Assembly: GCF_009834915.1 (NCBI RefSeq)
Contig: NZ_WVHS01000001.1
Span: 1,178,001-1,242,000, forward strand
Length of the DNA stretch: 64,000 bases
Direction of reading: 5' to 3'
Source: Hufsiella ginkgonis
Lineage (GTDB): Bacteria > Bacteroidota > Bacteroidia > Sphingobacteriales > Sphingobacteriaceae
Under the pieces are notes generated by a model. It was given only the letters and a program-made list of their open reading frames with translations, ran no database searches and was not told where the DNA came from. This document shows positions 33,070-41,718 of the stretch, piece by piece (position 1 is the stretch's first letter; each line of letters begins with the position of its first letter). Both the position numbers and the translations under genes were made by a program.

Positions 33070-33666
33070 TTAAAAAATAAACCCGGTACTTACCTGTATC
33101 GACTGGCTCTTCCACTTGTCGCCCGAGCTTACGTCGTTTAGTTCAGACAATCCTACCACATAGCGGCCGCCCACATGAAGTCCCAACACCGGCAGCTTCC
33201 ACTGGAAACCACCCGCCATAGAGAAATCTCCTGATTTGAATGCTTCCTTGCCATTCTGGATCAGGGAATTATCCTTATTGATAGCGATGCTATACTGCGG
33301 ACCTAATTGCAGCTTCAAGTTATTCCCGTAGCTAAGCAAGATGGGGATAGTAAGATAATCGAGCTTTACATGCTTGTTGGCCGGATCGTTCGCATCAAAT
33401 GGCTGGGAGACATCATCGGAAGCGGTAGTTTTGCTTTGAACAAACAGCACTTCCGGCTGCAGGCCCAGCTTGCCGGAAAGGGGCACCTGGAGCAGGCCTC
33501 CAAGGAGGTAGCTGTAAGTAAAACCATCCTTGAACGCTACACCATCGATCTTGTTTCCGTTTACCCCAGCTTTAATACCGAGGTGTAAGCCGCCTTTTTG
33601 GGCAAAACACGGCGATGCCAGAAGTAAACCGGCTGCGAAAATAAATACATTGATTTTTTTTAACAT
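33070..33666 (-). CDS. PorT-family outer-membrane beta-barrel protein
   Basis: 198 aa from MLKKINVFIFAAGLLLA (33666); an ATG 9 nt upstream is the alternative. The signal peptide ends CFA|QK. The mature protein begins GGLHLGIKAGVNGNKIDG and alternates strands with aromatic ends (SYLLGGLLQVPLSGKLGLQPEVLF ... KLDYLTIPILLSYG ... LQLGPQYSI), the pattern of Bacteroidota outer_membrane_beta-barrel_2 (PorT-like) proteins, ending in Phe (STGFIF). No role can be assigned. Confidence 0.87.
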   Translation of the reverse strand: MLKKINVFIFAAGLLLASPCFAQKGGLHLGIKAGVNGNKIDGVAFKDGFTYSYLLGGLLQVPLSGKLGLQPEVLFVQSKTTASDDVSQPFDANDPANKHVKLDYLTIPILLSYGNNLKLQLGPQYSIAINKDNSLIQNGKEAFKSGDFSMAGGFQWKLPVLGLHVGGRYVVGLSELNDVSSGDKWKSQSIQVSTGFIF

Positions 33667-33822
33667 AACCTTCAATTTAATCCGGGCCCCAATGCCCGCA
33701 TTTTGCGGAACAATTATCCGCGCATAATGTTATGACGGTTTTGCAGGCCAAACGGTTGCTTCAACAGCCATTTTATAAACCTCCCGAATGAAATATGGCA
33801 TCTTCTTCCTATTTTCGCACCG

Positions 33823-35601
33823 ATGGAAAACTTCATTGTATCGGCCAGGAAATATCGCCCCGCAACATTCGAAAGCGTTGTCGGTCAGCAGCATATCACC
33901 AATACGCTAAAGAACGCCATTAAGAACAACCAGCTTGCGCAGGCATTTTTGTTCTGCGGACCCCGGGGCGTGGGGAAAACCACCTGCGCCCGTATATTGG
34001 CGAAAACGATCAACTGCCAGAACTTATTGCCCAATACCGAGCCTTGCGGCGAATGTGAATCGTGCCGTTCGTTTCAGCAGGGCAACTCGTTCAGTATTCA
34101 TGAGCTGGATGCGGCGTCGAACAATTCGGTAGACGATATCAGGAGCCTGATCGAGCAGGTGCGGATACCGCCTCAAACAGGCAGGTACAAGATCTACATC
34201 ATCGATGAGGTGCACATGCTTTCGCAAGCGGCGTTTAACGCTTTCCTGAAAACGCTGGAAGAGCCTCCAGGCTATGCGATCTTTATCCTGGCCACTACCG
34301 AAAAGCACAAGATCCTCCCCACGATATTGTCGCGCTGCCAGATCTTCGATTTTAACCGGATCAGGGTTGAAGACATGGCCGCGCACCTGGCAAACATAGC
34401 CTCTAAAGAACAAGTAGCGTATGATGCAGACGGGCTACACCTTATCGCCCAAAAGGCGGATGGCGGATTGCGCGATGCCTTATCGATGTTCGACCAGATC
34501 GTTAGCTTCTCTAACAGGAATGTAACGTACCGGTCGGTGATCGAGAACCTGAACATCCTCGACTACGATTATTATTTCAAGATCACGCAATTGCTGCTAG
34601 AACAAAATACCCCTGAAACCTTGGTGGTGTTTGACGATATCCTGGCGAACGGTTTCGACGGCAACCATTTTATTAACGGGCTGGCTTCGCATTTCAGGAA
34701 CCTGCTGGTGGGAAAAGACGCCGTTACGCTGAAACTGCTGGAAGTAAGCGAGGGGATCCGGCAAAAGTACCTGCAGCAATCGCAGGCAACATCGGTTTCA
34801 TTCCTGCTTTCGGCCCTGAGCATTACCAACCAATGCGACCTTAATTATAAGATGAGCAAGAACCAACGCCTGCAGGTAGAGCTGGCGCTCATCAAGCTTT
34901 GTCACATCGCTTCGGCGCTCAATCTTTCAGAAAACCAGGTAACTGCCGAAGACGGCCAGACTAAAAAAAAAACTGAACCCATAGCGGTAGAGCCGCCGGA
35001 GCGACCGGCCGCTGCACCGGCGATGCCGGCTATACCCGCCGTCCCTGCGGCACAACCCGCGCCGGTGGCGCCAACCGCACCTGCACCAGTTATTACCGAT
35101 GCCCCGCCCACGCCAAAACCGTTCATTAAGCCGGGCCTGGTTGCGTCTGCCTCCCTCATCCCCAATTTAAATGACCTGGAAGGAGGAAAAAAGGAAGAGG
35201 AAAAAAAGCCTGAATACCTTTCGGGCGAAAGCCGGAAGCCTTTTACCAATGATCAATTTCTCCGCGCATGGAATGAATACGCCGAAAGAGCAAAAAGAAC
35301 GAGCAAGATGAACGTTTTTACGCTGATGACGGCCAACGCGCCGCGGCTCCTGGAAAACTTCCTGGTCGAAGTGCTTGTCGAAAATAAAGCGCTTGAAAAC
35401 AACCTGATTCTCGAAAAAATCGACCTGCTTAACTTCCTGCGGTCTAACCTGGAGAACTTTTCCATCGATATCGTTTCGCGCCTGGTAGAGCAAACACAGA
35501 AAAAAAGGCTTTACACCTCCACCGAGAAATACCAGCACATGGTGCAGAAAAATCCGGCGGTGGAGGAGTTTAGAAGAAGATTTAACCTGGGTATCGAGTA
35601 A
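33823..35601 (+). CDS. dnaX: DNA polymerase III subunit gamma/tau
   Basis: 592-aa clamp-loader subunit. The AAA+ core (residues about 1-240) has Walker A GPRGVGKTT, a zinc module built from CQN ... CGEC-ESC, Walker B IIDEVHML and sensor 1 ATTEKHKI followed by the SRC arginine-finger motif. Domain III follows to about residue 375. A Pro/Ala-rich linker (about 383-430) leads to a C-terminal tau-like domain. A -7-like TATTTTCG (33810-33817) ends 5 nt before the ATG. Whether a shorter gamma form is made by frameshifting is not evident, though an A-run (AAAAAAAAA) at 34963-34971 lies just before the linker. Confidence 0.96.
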   Translation: MENFIVSARKYRPATFESVVGQQHITNTLKNAIKNNQLAQAFLFCGPRGVGKTTCARILAKTINCQNLLPNTEPCGECESCRSFQQGNSFSIHELDAASNNSVDDIRSLIEQVRIPPQTGRYKIYIIDEVHMLSQAAFNAFLKTLEEPPGYAIFILATTEKHKILPTILSRCQIFDFNRIRVEDMAAHLANIASKEQVAYDADGLHLIAQKADGGLRDALSMFDQIVSFSNRNVTYRSVIENLNILDYDYYFKITQLLLEQNTPETLVVFDDILANGFDGNHFINGLASHFRNLLVGKDAVTLKLLEVSEGIRQKYLQQSQATSVSFLLSALSITNQCDLNYKMSKNQRLQVELALIKLCHIASALNLSENQVTAEDGQTKKKTEPIAVEPPERPAAAPAMPAIPAVPAAQPAPVAPTAPAPVITDAPPTPKPFIKPGLVASASLIPNLNDLEGGKKEEEKKPEYLSGESRKPFTNDQFLRAWNEYAERAKRTSKMNVFTLMTANAPRLLENFLVEVLVENKALENNLILEKIDLLNFLRSNLENFSIDIVSRLVEQTQKKRLYTSTEKYQHMVQKNPAVEEFRRRFNLGIE

Positions 35602-35612
35602 ATCGACCGTAG

Positions 35613-36035
35613 TTATACGGTATCATTTTTCGGGTATCCTTCTTCGTCCAGGTCGTCCCGGTCGTCTTCCGGTGTCTTTGCAAGCTCTTCGTCTATCGGG
35701 TCGAGCTGGACGATCTTGCCATTATCTATATGCATGGCCAGTTTCTCCGTATCGGTTTCGAGCGACGCTTTCTTGCTATACTCGTCGCCCACATACAGGT
35801 TGGCTTCGTCCCAGTCAGAATTATCGTCTTCGCCATTGGGTGCGGCGGTTTCGTAAGGATCGGGGTGGTCGTAATCGGGATCGTCGCCGGTTACATCAAG
35901 CTCATAGCTTCCGGCTTCTTCGTTATATTTCAGGTTGGTAAGATCGGTGGTTGCGCCAAGGTCGTCCTTTAAGGTCTGGTCGCGGTCCGAGTTATCGTCG
36001 TTAAGCTCGGGGTAGTAGTTATCTTTAGTTTCCAT
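35613..36035 (-). CDS. Highly acidic small protein of unknown function
   Basis: 140 aa from METKDNYYPELND (36035); the longer frame upstream (to 36266) reads poorly and spans the promoter region. The protein is rich in Asp and Glu (for example DDPDYDHPDPYE, NGEDDNSDWDEANLY and EELAKTPEDDRDDLDEEG) and has no signal peptide or recognised domain. It is convergent with dnaX (11-nt gap, no hairpin). It is probably an acidic cytoplasmic protein; function unknown. Confidence 0.65.
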   Translation of the reverse strand: METKDNYYPELNDDNSDRDQTLKDDLGATTDLTNLKYNEEAGSYELDVTGDDPDYDHPDPYETAAPNGEDDNSDWDEANLYVGDEYSKKASLETDTEKLAMHIDNGKIVQLDPIDEELAKTPEDDRDDLDEEGYPKNDTV

Positions 36036-36355
36036 AATAATGGTTTTAAATGATAAAGGATCAAACCCCAAAAAAGTTCTGGGAAATACCGCCCAGCGAA
36101 ACAGGTTAGTCCCGCAAAACGAAAATCCCCTTACGACCTTCTTTCCAAAGACTGTACTTTGTGGGTAGTAAAGGACCTGTTTAAATCCCCCGATTCTTTT
36201 TATCGAAAGACCAATTATTGCCAAAACCCTGTCCGCTTGATATATATTTTTCAAAAAATGTATCATTTATGAATAAGTATGACAAATATTTGGCTTAAGC
36301 GGTTCATTTTTTTACCTTCATAGCAGTTTATTATTAAATTTTTTACAAAAACCAG
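36036..36355. other. 320-nt spacer before the oxidase/aminotransferase/Hint cluster
   Basis: Becomes AT-rich towards the 3' end. A promoter candidate for the plus-strand cluster is TTTG near 36290 with TACCTTCA about 20 nt later (close to 36313-36320). No ORF, repeat or strong hairpin is evident in the rest. Confidence 0.4.
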
Positions 36356-37945
36356 TTGAAAAATATATCCAGGAGAGATTTTATACAAAAAAGCACCGCC
36401 CTGGCAGGCGGAAGTTACTCGTTAATGCTGGCGTTAGGATTATTACGCCCTGTTGAAGCCCACGGATTTGAGTTAGAGGGCAGCGCCGGCGGGCAACATG
36501 TGATTATTTTAGGCGCGGGGCTTTGCGGAATGACCGCAGCTTATGAGCTGGCAAAACTGGGTTATAAGTGCACCATACTCGAAGCGCGTGATCGCACCGG
36601 CGGAAGATGCTGGAGCCCAAAAAAAGGATCCGCTTCCGCCGAAATCGGTAAAGCTCTTCAAATTGGGCAATTCGACGAAGGGATGTATTTTAATGCCGGG
36701 CCTTCGCGGATCCCGCACAACCACGCGCTAACCATGCATTATTGCCGGGAACTGGGCGTACCTATCCAGGTTTATAACAATGTGAACGAGGGGGCTTATT
36801 ACTTCAGTGAAGGAAAGGGCCCGCTATCCAATAAGAAGGTCCGTGTGCGCGAGGTGCATAATGACATGCGCGGGTATACCACCGAGCTGCTGGCAAAAGC
36901 CATGGACCAGGGCAAGCTCGACCAGGCCATGACCAGGGAAGACGCCCAAAAAGTGATCGAATACCTACGGGCGGAGGGCGGTTTGGATATCGACAAGCTT
37001 TACAAGGCCTCTGCCCGGCGCGGTTACACCGAAGAGCCCGGCGCCGGTAATAAAACCGGCAAGATCGCCGACCCGCACCGGCTTACCGACCTGGTGAGCT
37101 CCGGCTTGCTCGACCCCGACTTTTACAACGTGGCCGAATATACCTACGAGCTCCAGATGACCATGTTCCAGGCCGTTGGCGGGATGGAGCAGATTGCCAG
37201 GGCACTCGAAAAAAAGGTGGTTGCCCAGTTAAAAACGGGCAGCGAAGTAACCCATATTCAAAATACCGATACCGGTGTTAAAATAACGTACAAGGATAAA
37301 CTCGGCACACACGAGCTTGCCGGCGATCTTTGTATCTGTACCATCCCGCTTCCTGTATTAAGTAATGTGAACCATAATTTTTCTTCGGATGTAAGCCGGG
37401 CGATCGACTTTACGCCTTACATCTCAACGGGGAAAATCGGGCTACAATTTAAACGCCGTTTCTGGGAGGAAGATGAGCATATTTTCGGCGGGATCACCCA
37501 TACCAACAACGAGCTCACCCAGATCTTCTACCCATCCAATGATTACCTCGGTAAAAAAGGCGTCCTGATCGGGTATTACAACTTTAATGAAAAAGCGAAG
37601 CTGGTAGGAGATTTGTCTATCCCAGATCGCGAGAAGCTTGCGCTTGCCAAGGGAACGCTCATTCATCCGCAATATGCGGATGAATTCGAAAAATCGTTCT
37701 CGGTAAGCTGGCATAAAGTACCTTACAGCATGGGCGGCTGGGCTTTGTATACGAGCGAAACACGTAATTCGCATTACCAGGCGCTGATTAAACCCGACAA
37801 GCAGGTTTATTTCGCCGGAGAGCATACATCTTATTTAAATGCCTGGATGGCCGGCGCATTTGAATCGGCCAGAAGCGTGGTTTCGGCCATTCACGCACGG
37901 GTGAGCGGGCAGCGTTTAACATACCCGGTAACAGGAAAAGGTTAA
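36356..37945 (+). CDS. Tat-exported flavin monoamine oxidase family protein
   Basis: 529-aa FAD enzyme of the amine/L-amino-acid oxidase group. The only start that keeps the Tat signal is TTG at 36356 (an in-frame stop lies at 36335-36337), giving MKNISRRDFIQKSTALAGG with the twin arginines at 6-7. The FAD-binding motif follows: VIILGAGLCGMTAAYEL (GxGxxG at 53-58), EARDRTGGRCW. The C-terminal FAD motif YFAGEHTSYLNAWMAGAFESA is intact. The protein is therefore a periplasmic oxidase that would release hydrogen peroxide and an imine or keto acid; its substrate is unknown. It heads a three-gene cluster with 25- and 28-nt gaps. Confidence 0.9.
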   Translation: MKNISRRDFIQKSTALAGGSYSLMLALGLLRPVEAHGFELEGSAGGQHVIILGAGLCGMTAAYELAKLGYKCTILEARDRTGGRCWSPKKGSASAEIGKALQIGQFDEGMYFNAGPSRIPHNHALTMHYCRELGVPIQVYNNVNEGAYYFSEGKGPLSNKKVRVREVHNDMRGYTTELLAKAMDQGKLDQAMTREDAQKVIEYLRAEGGLDIDKLYKASARRGYTEEPGAGNKTGKIADPHRLTDLVSSGLLDPDFYNVAEYTYELQMTMFQAVGGMEQIARALEKKVVAQLKTGSEVTHIQNTDTGVKITYKDKLGTHELAGDLCICTIPLPVLSNVNHNFSSDVSRAIDFTPYISTGKIGLQFKRRFWEEDEHIFGGITHTNNELTQIFYPSNDYLGKKGVLIGYYNFNEKAKLVGDLSIPDREKLALAKGTLIHPQYADEFEKSFSVSWHKVPYSMGGWALYTSETRNSHYQALIKPDKQVYFAGEHTSYLNAWMAGAFESARSVVSAIHARVSGQRLTYPVTGKG

Positions 37946-37970
37946 TTATTAAAATACTAAAATAAACAAC

Positions 37971-39155
37971 ATGGCAAATCAAATGGATCGCAGAAGCTGG
38001 ATCAAGTCCAGCGCATTCCTGGCTGGAAGCGTGGCTTTCTTTTCAGGATCATTCAACACCGCAGCAGCAAAAACCCGTTCGCTGCTCATGCCGAAAGGTT
38101 TTACTGCGCTTTCTGACTTTGCACAGGAAGAACAGGAATTATTGAACGCTCCCGCAGAAATCACTGCACGTCTCAGCTCTAACGAGAACCCGTTTGGCCC
38201 GTCGCCCAAAGCCAAAAAAGCGATCATGGAAGGAATTGACGGCAGCTTCCGCTACGGATTCGGCGGCACCCGCCAGCTAACCGCCAGGATCAGCGAATTT
38301 GAGGGCCTTGGTCCTGGAATGGTTAGCCTGAGCCCGGGTTCATCGCCGTTCCTGAAAGCAGGCGCGGCCCATTTCTCGAAAGGCGGCGGATCCATCATCA
38401 CCGGCGATCCAAGTTACGATGACCTCACCCGCACCGCGGCAGGAATGGGAGCCAAAATCGTAAAGGTGCCGCTTACCGCCGATTACAAGCTCGACCTCGA
38501 CGCGATGGAAAAAGCCATCGACGGCAGCACCAAACTGGTGTATATCGTAAATCCAAATAATCCCACGGCAACCACCGTCGACACGGCGAAGCTGAAATCA
38601 TTCATCGAGCGGGTTTCTCCTAAAGTAACCGTGTTTGTGGACGAAGCCTACATAGATTATGTAAAAGACCCGAAGTCTGCTACCACCATCGATTGCGTAA
38701 AAAAAGGCATGAACGTGGTAGTGATCCGCACCTTCTCTAAACTATATGGTTTTGCCGGTCTCCGTATGGGTTATATGGTGGCCCAGCCGGCGATGATCCA
38801 GGCGCTGGGCGAATATACCGACGGCGCATTTTCCATTTCGTCGCTTTCCGTTAACGCCGCCGTCGCCAGTTACCAAGACCGCGATTTTATGACCGATGCG
38901 CTGGCGAAAACAGCGGCATCCAAGCAATTTTTGTACGATACGCTCAAAAAAGAAGGGTACGAGTATATTCCGTCAGACGCAAACTTCGTGTTGTTCCCGG
39001 TTAAAATGGAGGCGAAGAAGTTTACCGAAGAGATGTCAAAACGCGGCGTTCAGCTGCGAAACTGGAAATTTAGCGGCAAAGAATGGTGCCGCGTAAGTAT
39101 CGGCACCATGGACGAAATGAAAGCCTTCGCCGCTGCATTCACACAAATCGCTTAA
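37971..39155 (+). CDS. Tat-exported HisC-like PLP aminotransferase
   Basis: 394-aa class I/II aminotransferase closest to histidinol-phosphate aminotransferases. A Tat signal is seen: MDRRSWIKSSAFLAGSVAF (Arg7-Arg8). The PLP fold is complete: RLSSNENPFGPSP, NPNNPT (194-199), DEAY (224-227), the Schiff-base Lys257 in RTFSKLYGFAGLRMGY and a final substrate-binding Arg in CRVSIGT. It follows the amine oxidase by 25 nt. A periplasmic PLP enzyme is unusual because PLP is made in the cytoplasm; the Tat route would export it folded with cofactor. It is unlikely to act in histidine synthesis. Confidence 0.9.
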   Translation: MANQMDRRSWIKSSAFLAGSVAFFSGSFNTAAAKTRSLLMPKGFTALSDFAQEEQELLNAPAEITARLSSNENPFGPSPKAKKAIMEGIDGSFRYGFGGTRQLTARISEFEGLGPGMVSLSPGSSPFLKAGAAHFSKGGGSIITGDPSYDDLTRTAAGMGAKIVKVPLTADYKLDLDAMEKAIDGSTKLVYIVNPNNPTATTVDTAKLKSFIERVSPKVTVFVDEAYIDYVKDPKSATTIDCVKKGMNVVVIRTFSKLYGFAGLRMGYMVAQPAMIQALGEYTDGAFSISSLSVNAAVASYQDRDFMTDALAKTAASKQFLYDTLKKEGYEYIPSDANFVLFPVKMEAKKFTEEMSKRGVQLRNWKFSGKEWCRVSIGTMDEMKAFAAAFTQIA

Positions 39156-39183
39156 CGCGAACTAATAACGAACCTCAAATAAT

Positions 39184-40179
39184 ATGTTAAAAGTAACGTC
39201 AACACTACTGCTTCTTTTTATCACAACCTTTTCATTGGCGCAGGAAACACCCAACCCGCGCCCGATGACCATGGCCGAGTATCAAAAAGCGAAAACCTTT
39301 TCGATCGCTAACCTGGACAATGACACGTATGTGAAGTTCGAAAACGCCTATATTCTCGACCGGTATGAAGCACGGAAGCCCTATTTTATCACCGGCGACG
39401 ACGGCCAGAAAAAACGCATCGACCTGTACAAGCTGATCGCCAGGGAGGGTATGCAGGAGCTCGGCCTCTTCATTTTTTATACGAACGAGCAGGGCAAGGT
39501 ATTTAAGGCATGTATGCCCAATTTCACCGCAGATGCAAAGGTTTGGGAGCAGTACTTTAACGACATCGACAACATTAATAAGGTTGAGAAAAACTATGTG
39601 CTGAAACTTTCTTACATCTTGTCGAAAGAATTGGGATTCCAGCTCTATAAAGCCCTTAACCAGGGTAAAGACCTGTCAAAGGAGTCGGCCACGTATGGCA
39701 ACGATGTTTGTTTCCCCGGCGACGAGGAAGTTACCATGGCCGATGGCAGCACCAAACAACTGCACGATGTAAGGCCCGGAGATCTGGTGATCACGGTAGA
39801 CGCCCGGACCCGGCAGAGCACCGCCGTTAAGGTAAGAGCGCTTTCTGTGCACGATGCAAAGAACTACGCAATCACAAGCCTTACGCTGGTTTCGGCAAAG
39901 GAAACGTTGCTGAACGGTTATAACCAGGTAGCGCTTTCTGCCAAGGTATTGAGCGCTACGCCCAATCACCCGATGAGAACCAGTACCGGCGACCGTAAGA
40001 TCGGCGAGATCGCCGAAGGCGAAAACGTACTTTGCCTGGACGAAAAAACAGGCAAGTATGAGCCATTTGTGGTTCTTGGAAAGAAAGAGTTTGCCGGGGG
40101 AACGCAGAAGGTATACAATATCGTAGCCGAAGGCGGCGATACCTTCCTGATGAACGGCGTAATGGTGAAGCAAAAATAA
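39184..40179 (+). CDS. Secreted protein with C-terminal Hint (hedgehog/intein) domain
   Basis: 331 aa. Signal peptide MLKVTSTLLLLFITTFSLAQ; an unrecognised domain at about 21-170; then a Hint domain beginning at Cys176 (NDVCFPGDEEVTMADGS, GDLVITVD), with the block-B motif TPNH (259-262) and the closing strand DTFLMNGVMV. The protein stops 5 residues later without the HN/Cys extein junction of inteins, so at most an N-terminal thioester or cleavage at Cys176 is expected, as in hedgehog-like proteins. It is the third gene of the Tat oxidase-aminotransferase cluster. A terminator-like hairpin follows. Confidence 0.85.
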   Translation: MLKVTSTLLLLFITTFSLAQETPNPRPMTMAEYQKAKTFSIANLDNDTYVKFENAYILDRYEARKPYFITGDDGQKKRIDLYKLIAREGMQELGLFIFYTNEQGKVFKACMPNFTADAKVWEQYFNDIDNINKVEKNYVLKLSYILSKELGFQLYKALNQGKDLSKESATYGNDVCFPGDEEVTMADGSTKQLHDVRPGDLVITVDARTRQSTAVKVRALSVHDAKNYAITSLTLVSAKETLLNGYNQVALSAKVLSATPNHPMRTSTGDRKIGEIAEGENVLCLDEKTGKYEPFVVLGKKEFAGGTQKVYNIVAEGGDTFLMNGVMVKQK

Positions 40180-40203
40180 GCGGTAAACAATCCATAAAAG
40201 TCA

Positions 40204-40227
40204 GGCAGGGTGGATTACCATCCTGCC
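40204..40227. terminator. Hairpin between convergent genes
   Basis: GGCAGGGTGG and CCATCCTGCC pair over ATTA with one G-U/G-T position, between the Hint gene and rmuC. Confidence 0.65.
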
Positions 40228-40237
40228 CCTCTTTATG

Positions 40238-41590
40238 CTATTCTTCCAGCAGCCGCTTATCCAGTTTCTTTTTCACCCGTGCGCCTAGTTTTTCGAGGTT
40301 CTCTGCGCGCTTCATCAGGTTCCCGTCGCCCGCAGAGAGCTTGCTGAAGGCATTGGTATAATGGCGTTTGGCCGTGTCGATACTGCTGCCGATACTCTCC
40401 ATGTCTGTCACAAACCCCACGAACTTATCATACAGCGCTCCTGCGCGCGTAGCGATTTCGAGCGCATTCTGCGTTTGCTGCTCCTGTTTCCATATGGAGG
40501 CAATGGTGCGGAGCGTAGCCAGCAGCGTAGAGGGAGTAACTATCACTACTTTCCTGTTCCAGGCATACTCAAAAAGCTCCAGGTCGTTCTGTATGGCTAC
40601 CGCGAATGACGACTCGATGGGTACGAACAACAGGACAAAGTCCGGCGAGTCGATCCCATACAGGTCCTGGTAGTTTTTGTTCCCGAGACCTGCCACATGG
40701 CTACGGACCGAAGCCAGGTGATCACGCAGGTGCAGCTTACGTTCCTCGTCTGTTTCGCCATTTACGAGGCGTTCATAGGCCACGAGCGAAACCTTCGAGT
40801 CTACGACTATGTGTTTTTTGTCGGGCAAGAGGATCACCACATCCGGCTGTAACCGTGCGCCGTCTTCCCCGGTGTAGGTTCCCTGCTTCTTATAGCTTTC
40901 GCCCGCTACCAGGCCCGACGCCTCGAGGATCCGGTCGAGCACTACTTCGCCCCAGTTGCCCTGTTTTTTGCTGTCGGCTTTCAGCGCCCTGGTGAGGTTT
41001 CCCGCTTCTTCGCTGATCTGCCGGTTTAGCTCCATGAGCTTGGAAATTTCTCCTTTCAATACATGTCGTTCATCGGATTCCGCTTTATATACCTTCTCTA
41101 CCTTATCCTCGAAGGTCTTGAGATTTTGTTTGAGGGGCGACAGCAGCAGATCGAGGTTCGCCCGGTTGAGATCCGTAAATCTCACCGATTTATCTTCGAG
41201 GATCTTTGCAGCAATAAGCTCGAAATCTTTGGTCAGCTTTACGTGCATCTGGCCGAGATCTGCCTTCTGCTCTTCGATTTTCTCCTGTTGCGCGCGGTAA
41301 TAGGCCTGGGAGCTTTCGAGCGACCGGTTCGCGCGGGCAAGTTCTTCGCGAAGGTCCCTGATCTCGTCATTCAGGCGCTGCCGTTCGTCACGGGAGGAGG
41401 TCAGCTGCTTCTCCCTATCATCGGTAAGTAAGCCCACTTTCTCTTCATGACGCGCCAGGCTGATCTTTAAGTGCTCATTTTCAACACGTAATATTCGCTC
41501 TGCGGCTCCGCCTGATTTCCCCTTCCGCAGGATGATCAGTGTAAAAATTGTTAAAATAAGTAGTATGATAATAATGATCTGCGGCTCCAT
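40238..41590 (-). CDS. rmuC: DNA recombination protein RmuC
   Basis: About 450 aa. A membrane helix at the N-terminus (MEPQIIIIILLILTIFTLII) is followed by a long coiled coil (about 30-190) and the conserved RmuC nuclease-like domain: KQGNWGEVVLDRILEASGL, LQPDVVILLPDKKHIVVDSK, FVPIESSFAVAI. RmuC limits inversions and is predicted to have a PD-(D/E)XK fold. I prefer the ATG at 41590 over the in-frame one at 41608 because it places the membrane helix at the very start. Confidence 0.94.
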   Translation of the reverse strand: MEPQIIIIILLILTIFTLIILRKGKSGGAAERILRVENEHLKISLARHEEKVGLLTDDREKQLTSSRDERQRLNDEIRDLREELARANRSLESSQAYYRAQQEKIEEQKADLGQMHVKLTKDFELIAAKILEDKSVRFTDLNRANLDLLLSPLKQNLKTFEDKVEKVYKAESDERHVLKGEISKLMELNRQISEEAGNLTRALKADSKKQGNWGEVVLDRILEASGLVAGESYKKQGTYTGEDGARLQPDVVILLPDKKHIVVDSKVSLVAYERLVNGETDEERKLHLRDHLASVRSHVAGLGNKNYQDLYGIDSPDFVLLFVPIESSFAVAIQNDLELFEYAWNRKVVIVTPSTLLATLRTIASIWKQEQQTQNALEIATRAGALYDKFVGFVTDMESIGSSIDTAKRHYTNAFSKLSAGDGNLMKRAENLEKLGARVKKKLDKRLLEE

Positions 41591-41689
41591 TGCTAATTTA
41601 TTTATCAAAAATAATGATTTTCCAAGCGTCCGTAACTAAATTTTTATCGAAGGATTGGGCCGACAGGTAGGTAAATTATCCATTTTATG

Positions 41690-41697
41690 TACCTTTA
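41690..41697 (+). promoter_or_regulatory. -7-like box for the Gfo/Idh/MocA gene
   Basis: TACCTTTA, one base from TAnnTTTG, 21 nt before the ATG at 41719. Confidence 0.4.
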
Positions 41698-41718
41698 AAC
41701 CAAACAAACCAATTATTC

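Noticed and set aside
36036-36266. N-terminal extension of the acidic protein to 36266
   Set aside because: The added residues are basic and hydrophobic, unlike the acidic body, and a natural ATG at 36035 exists.
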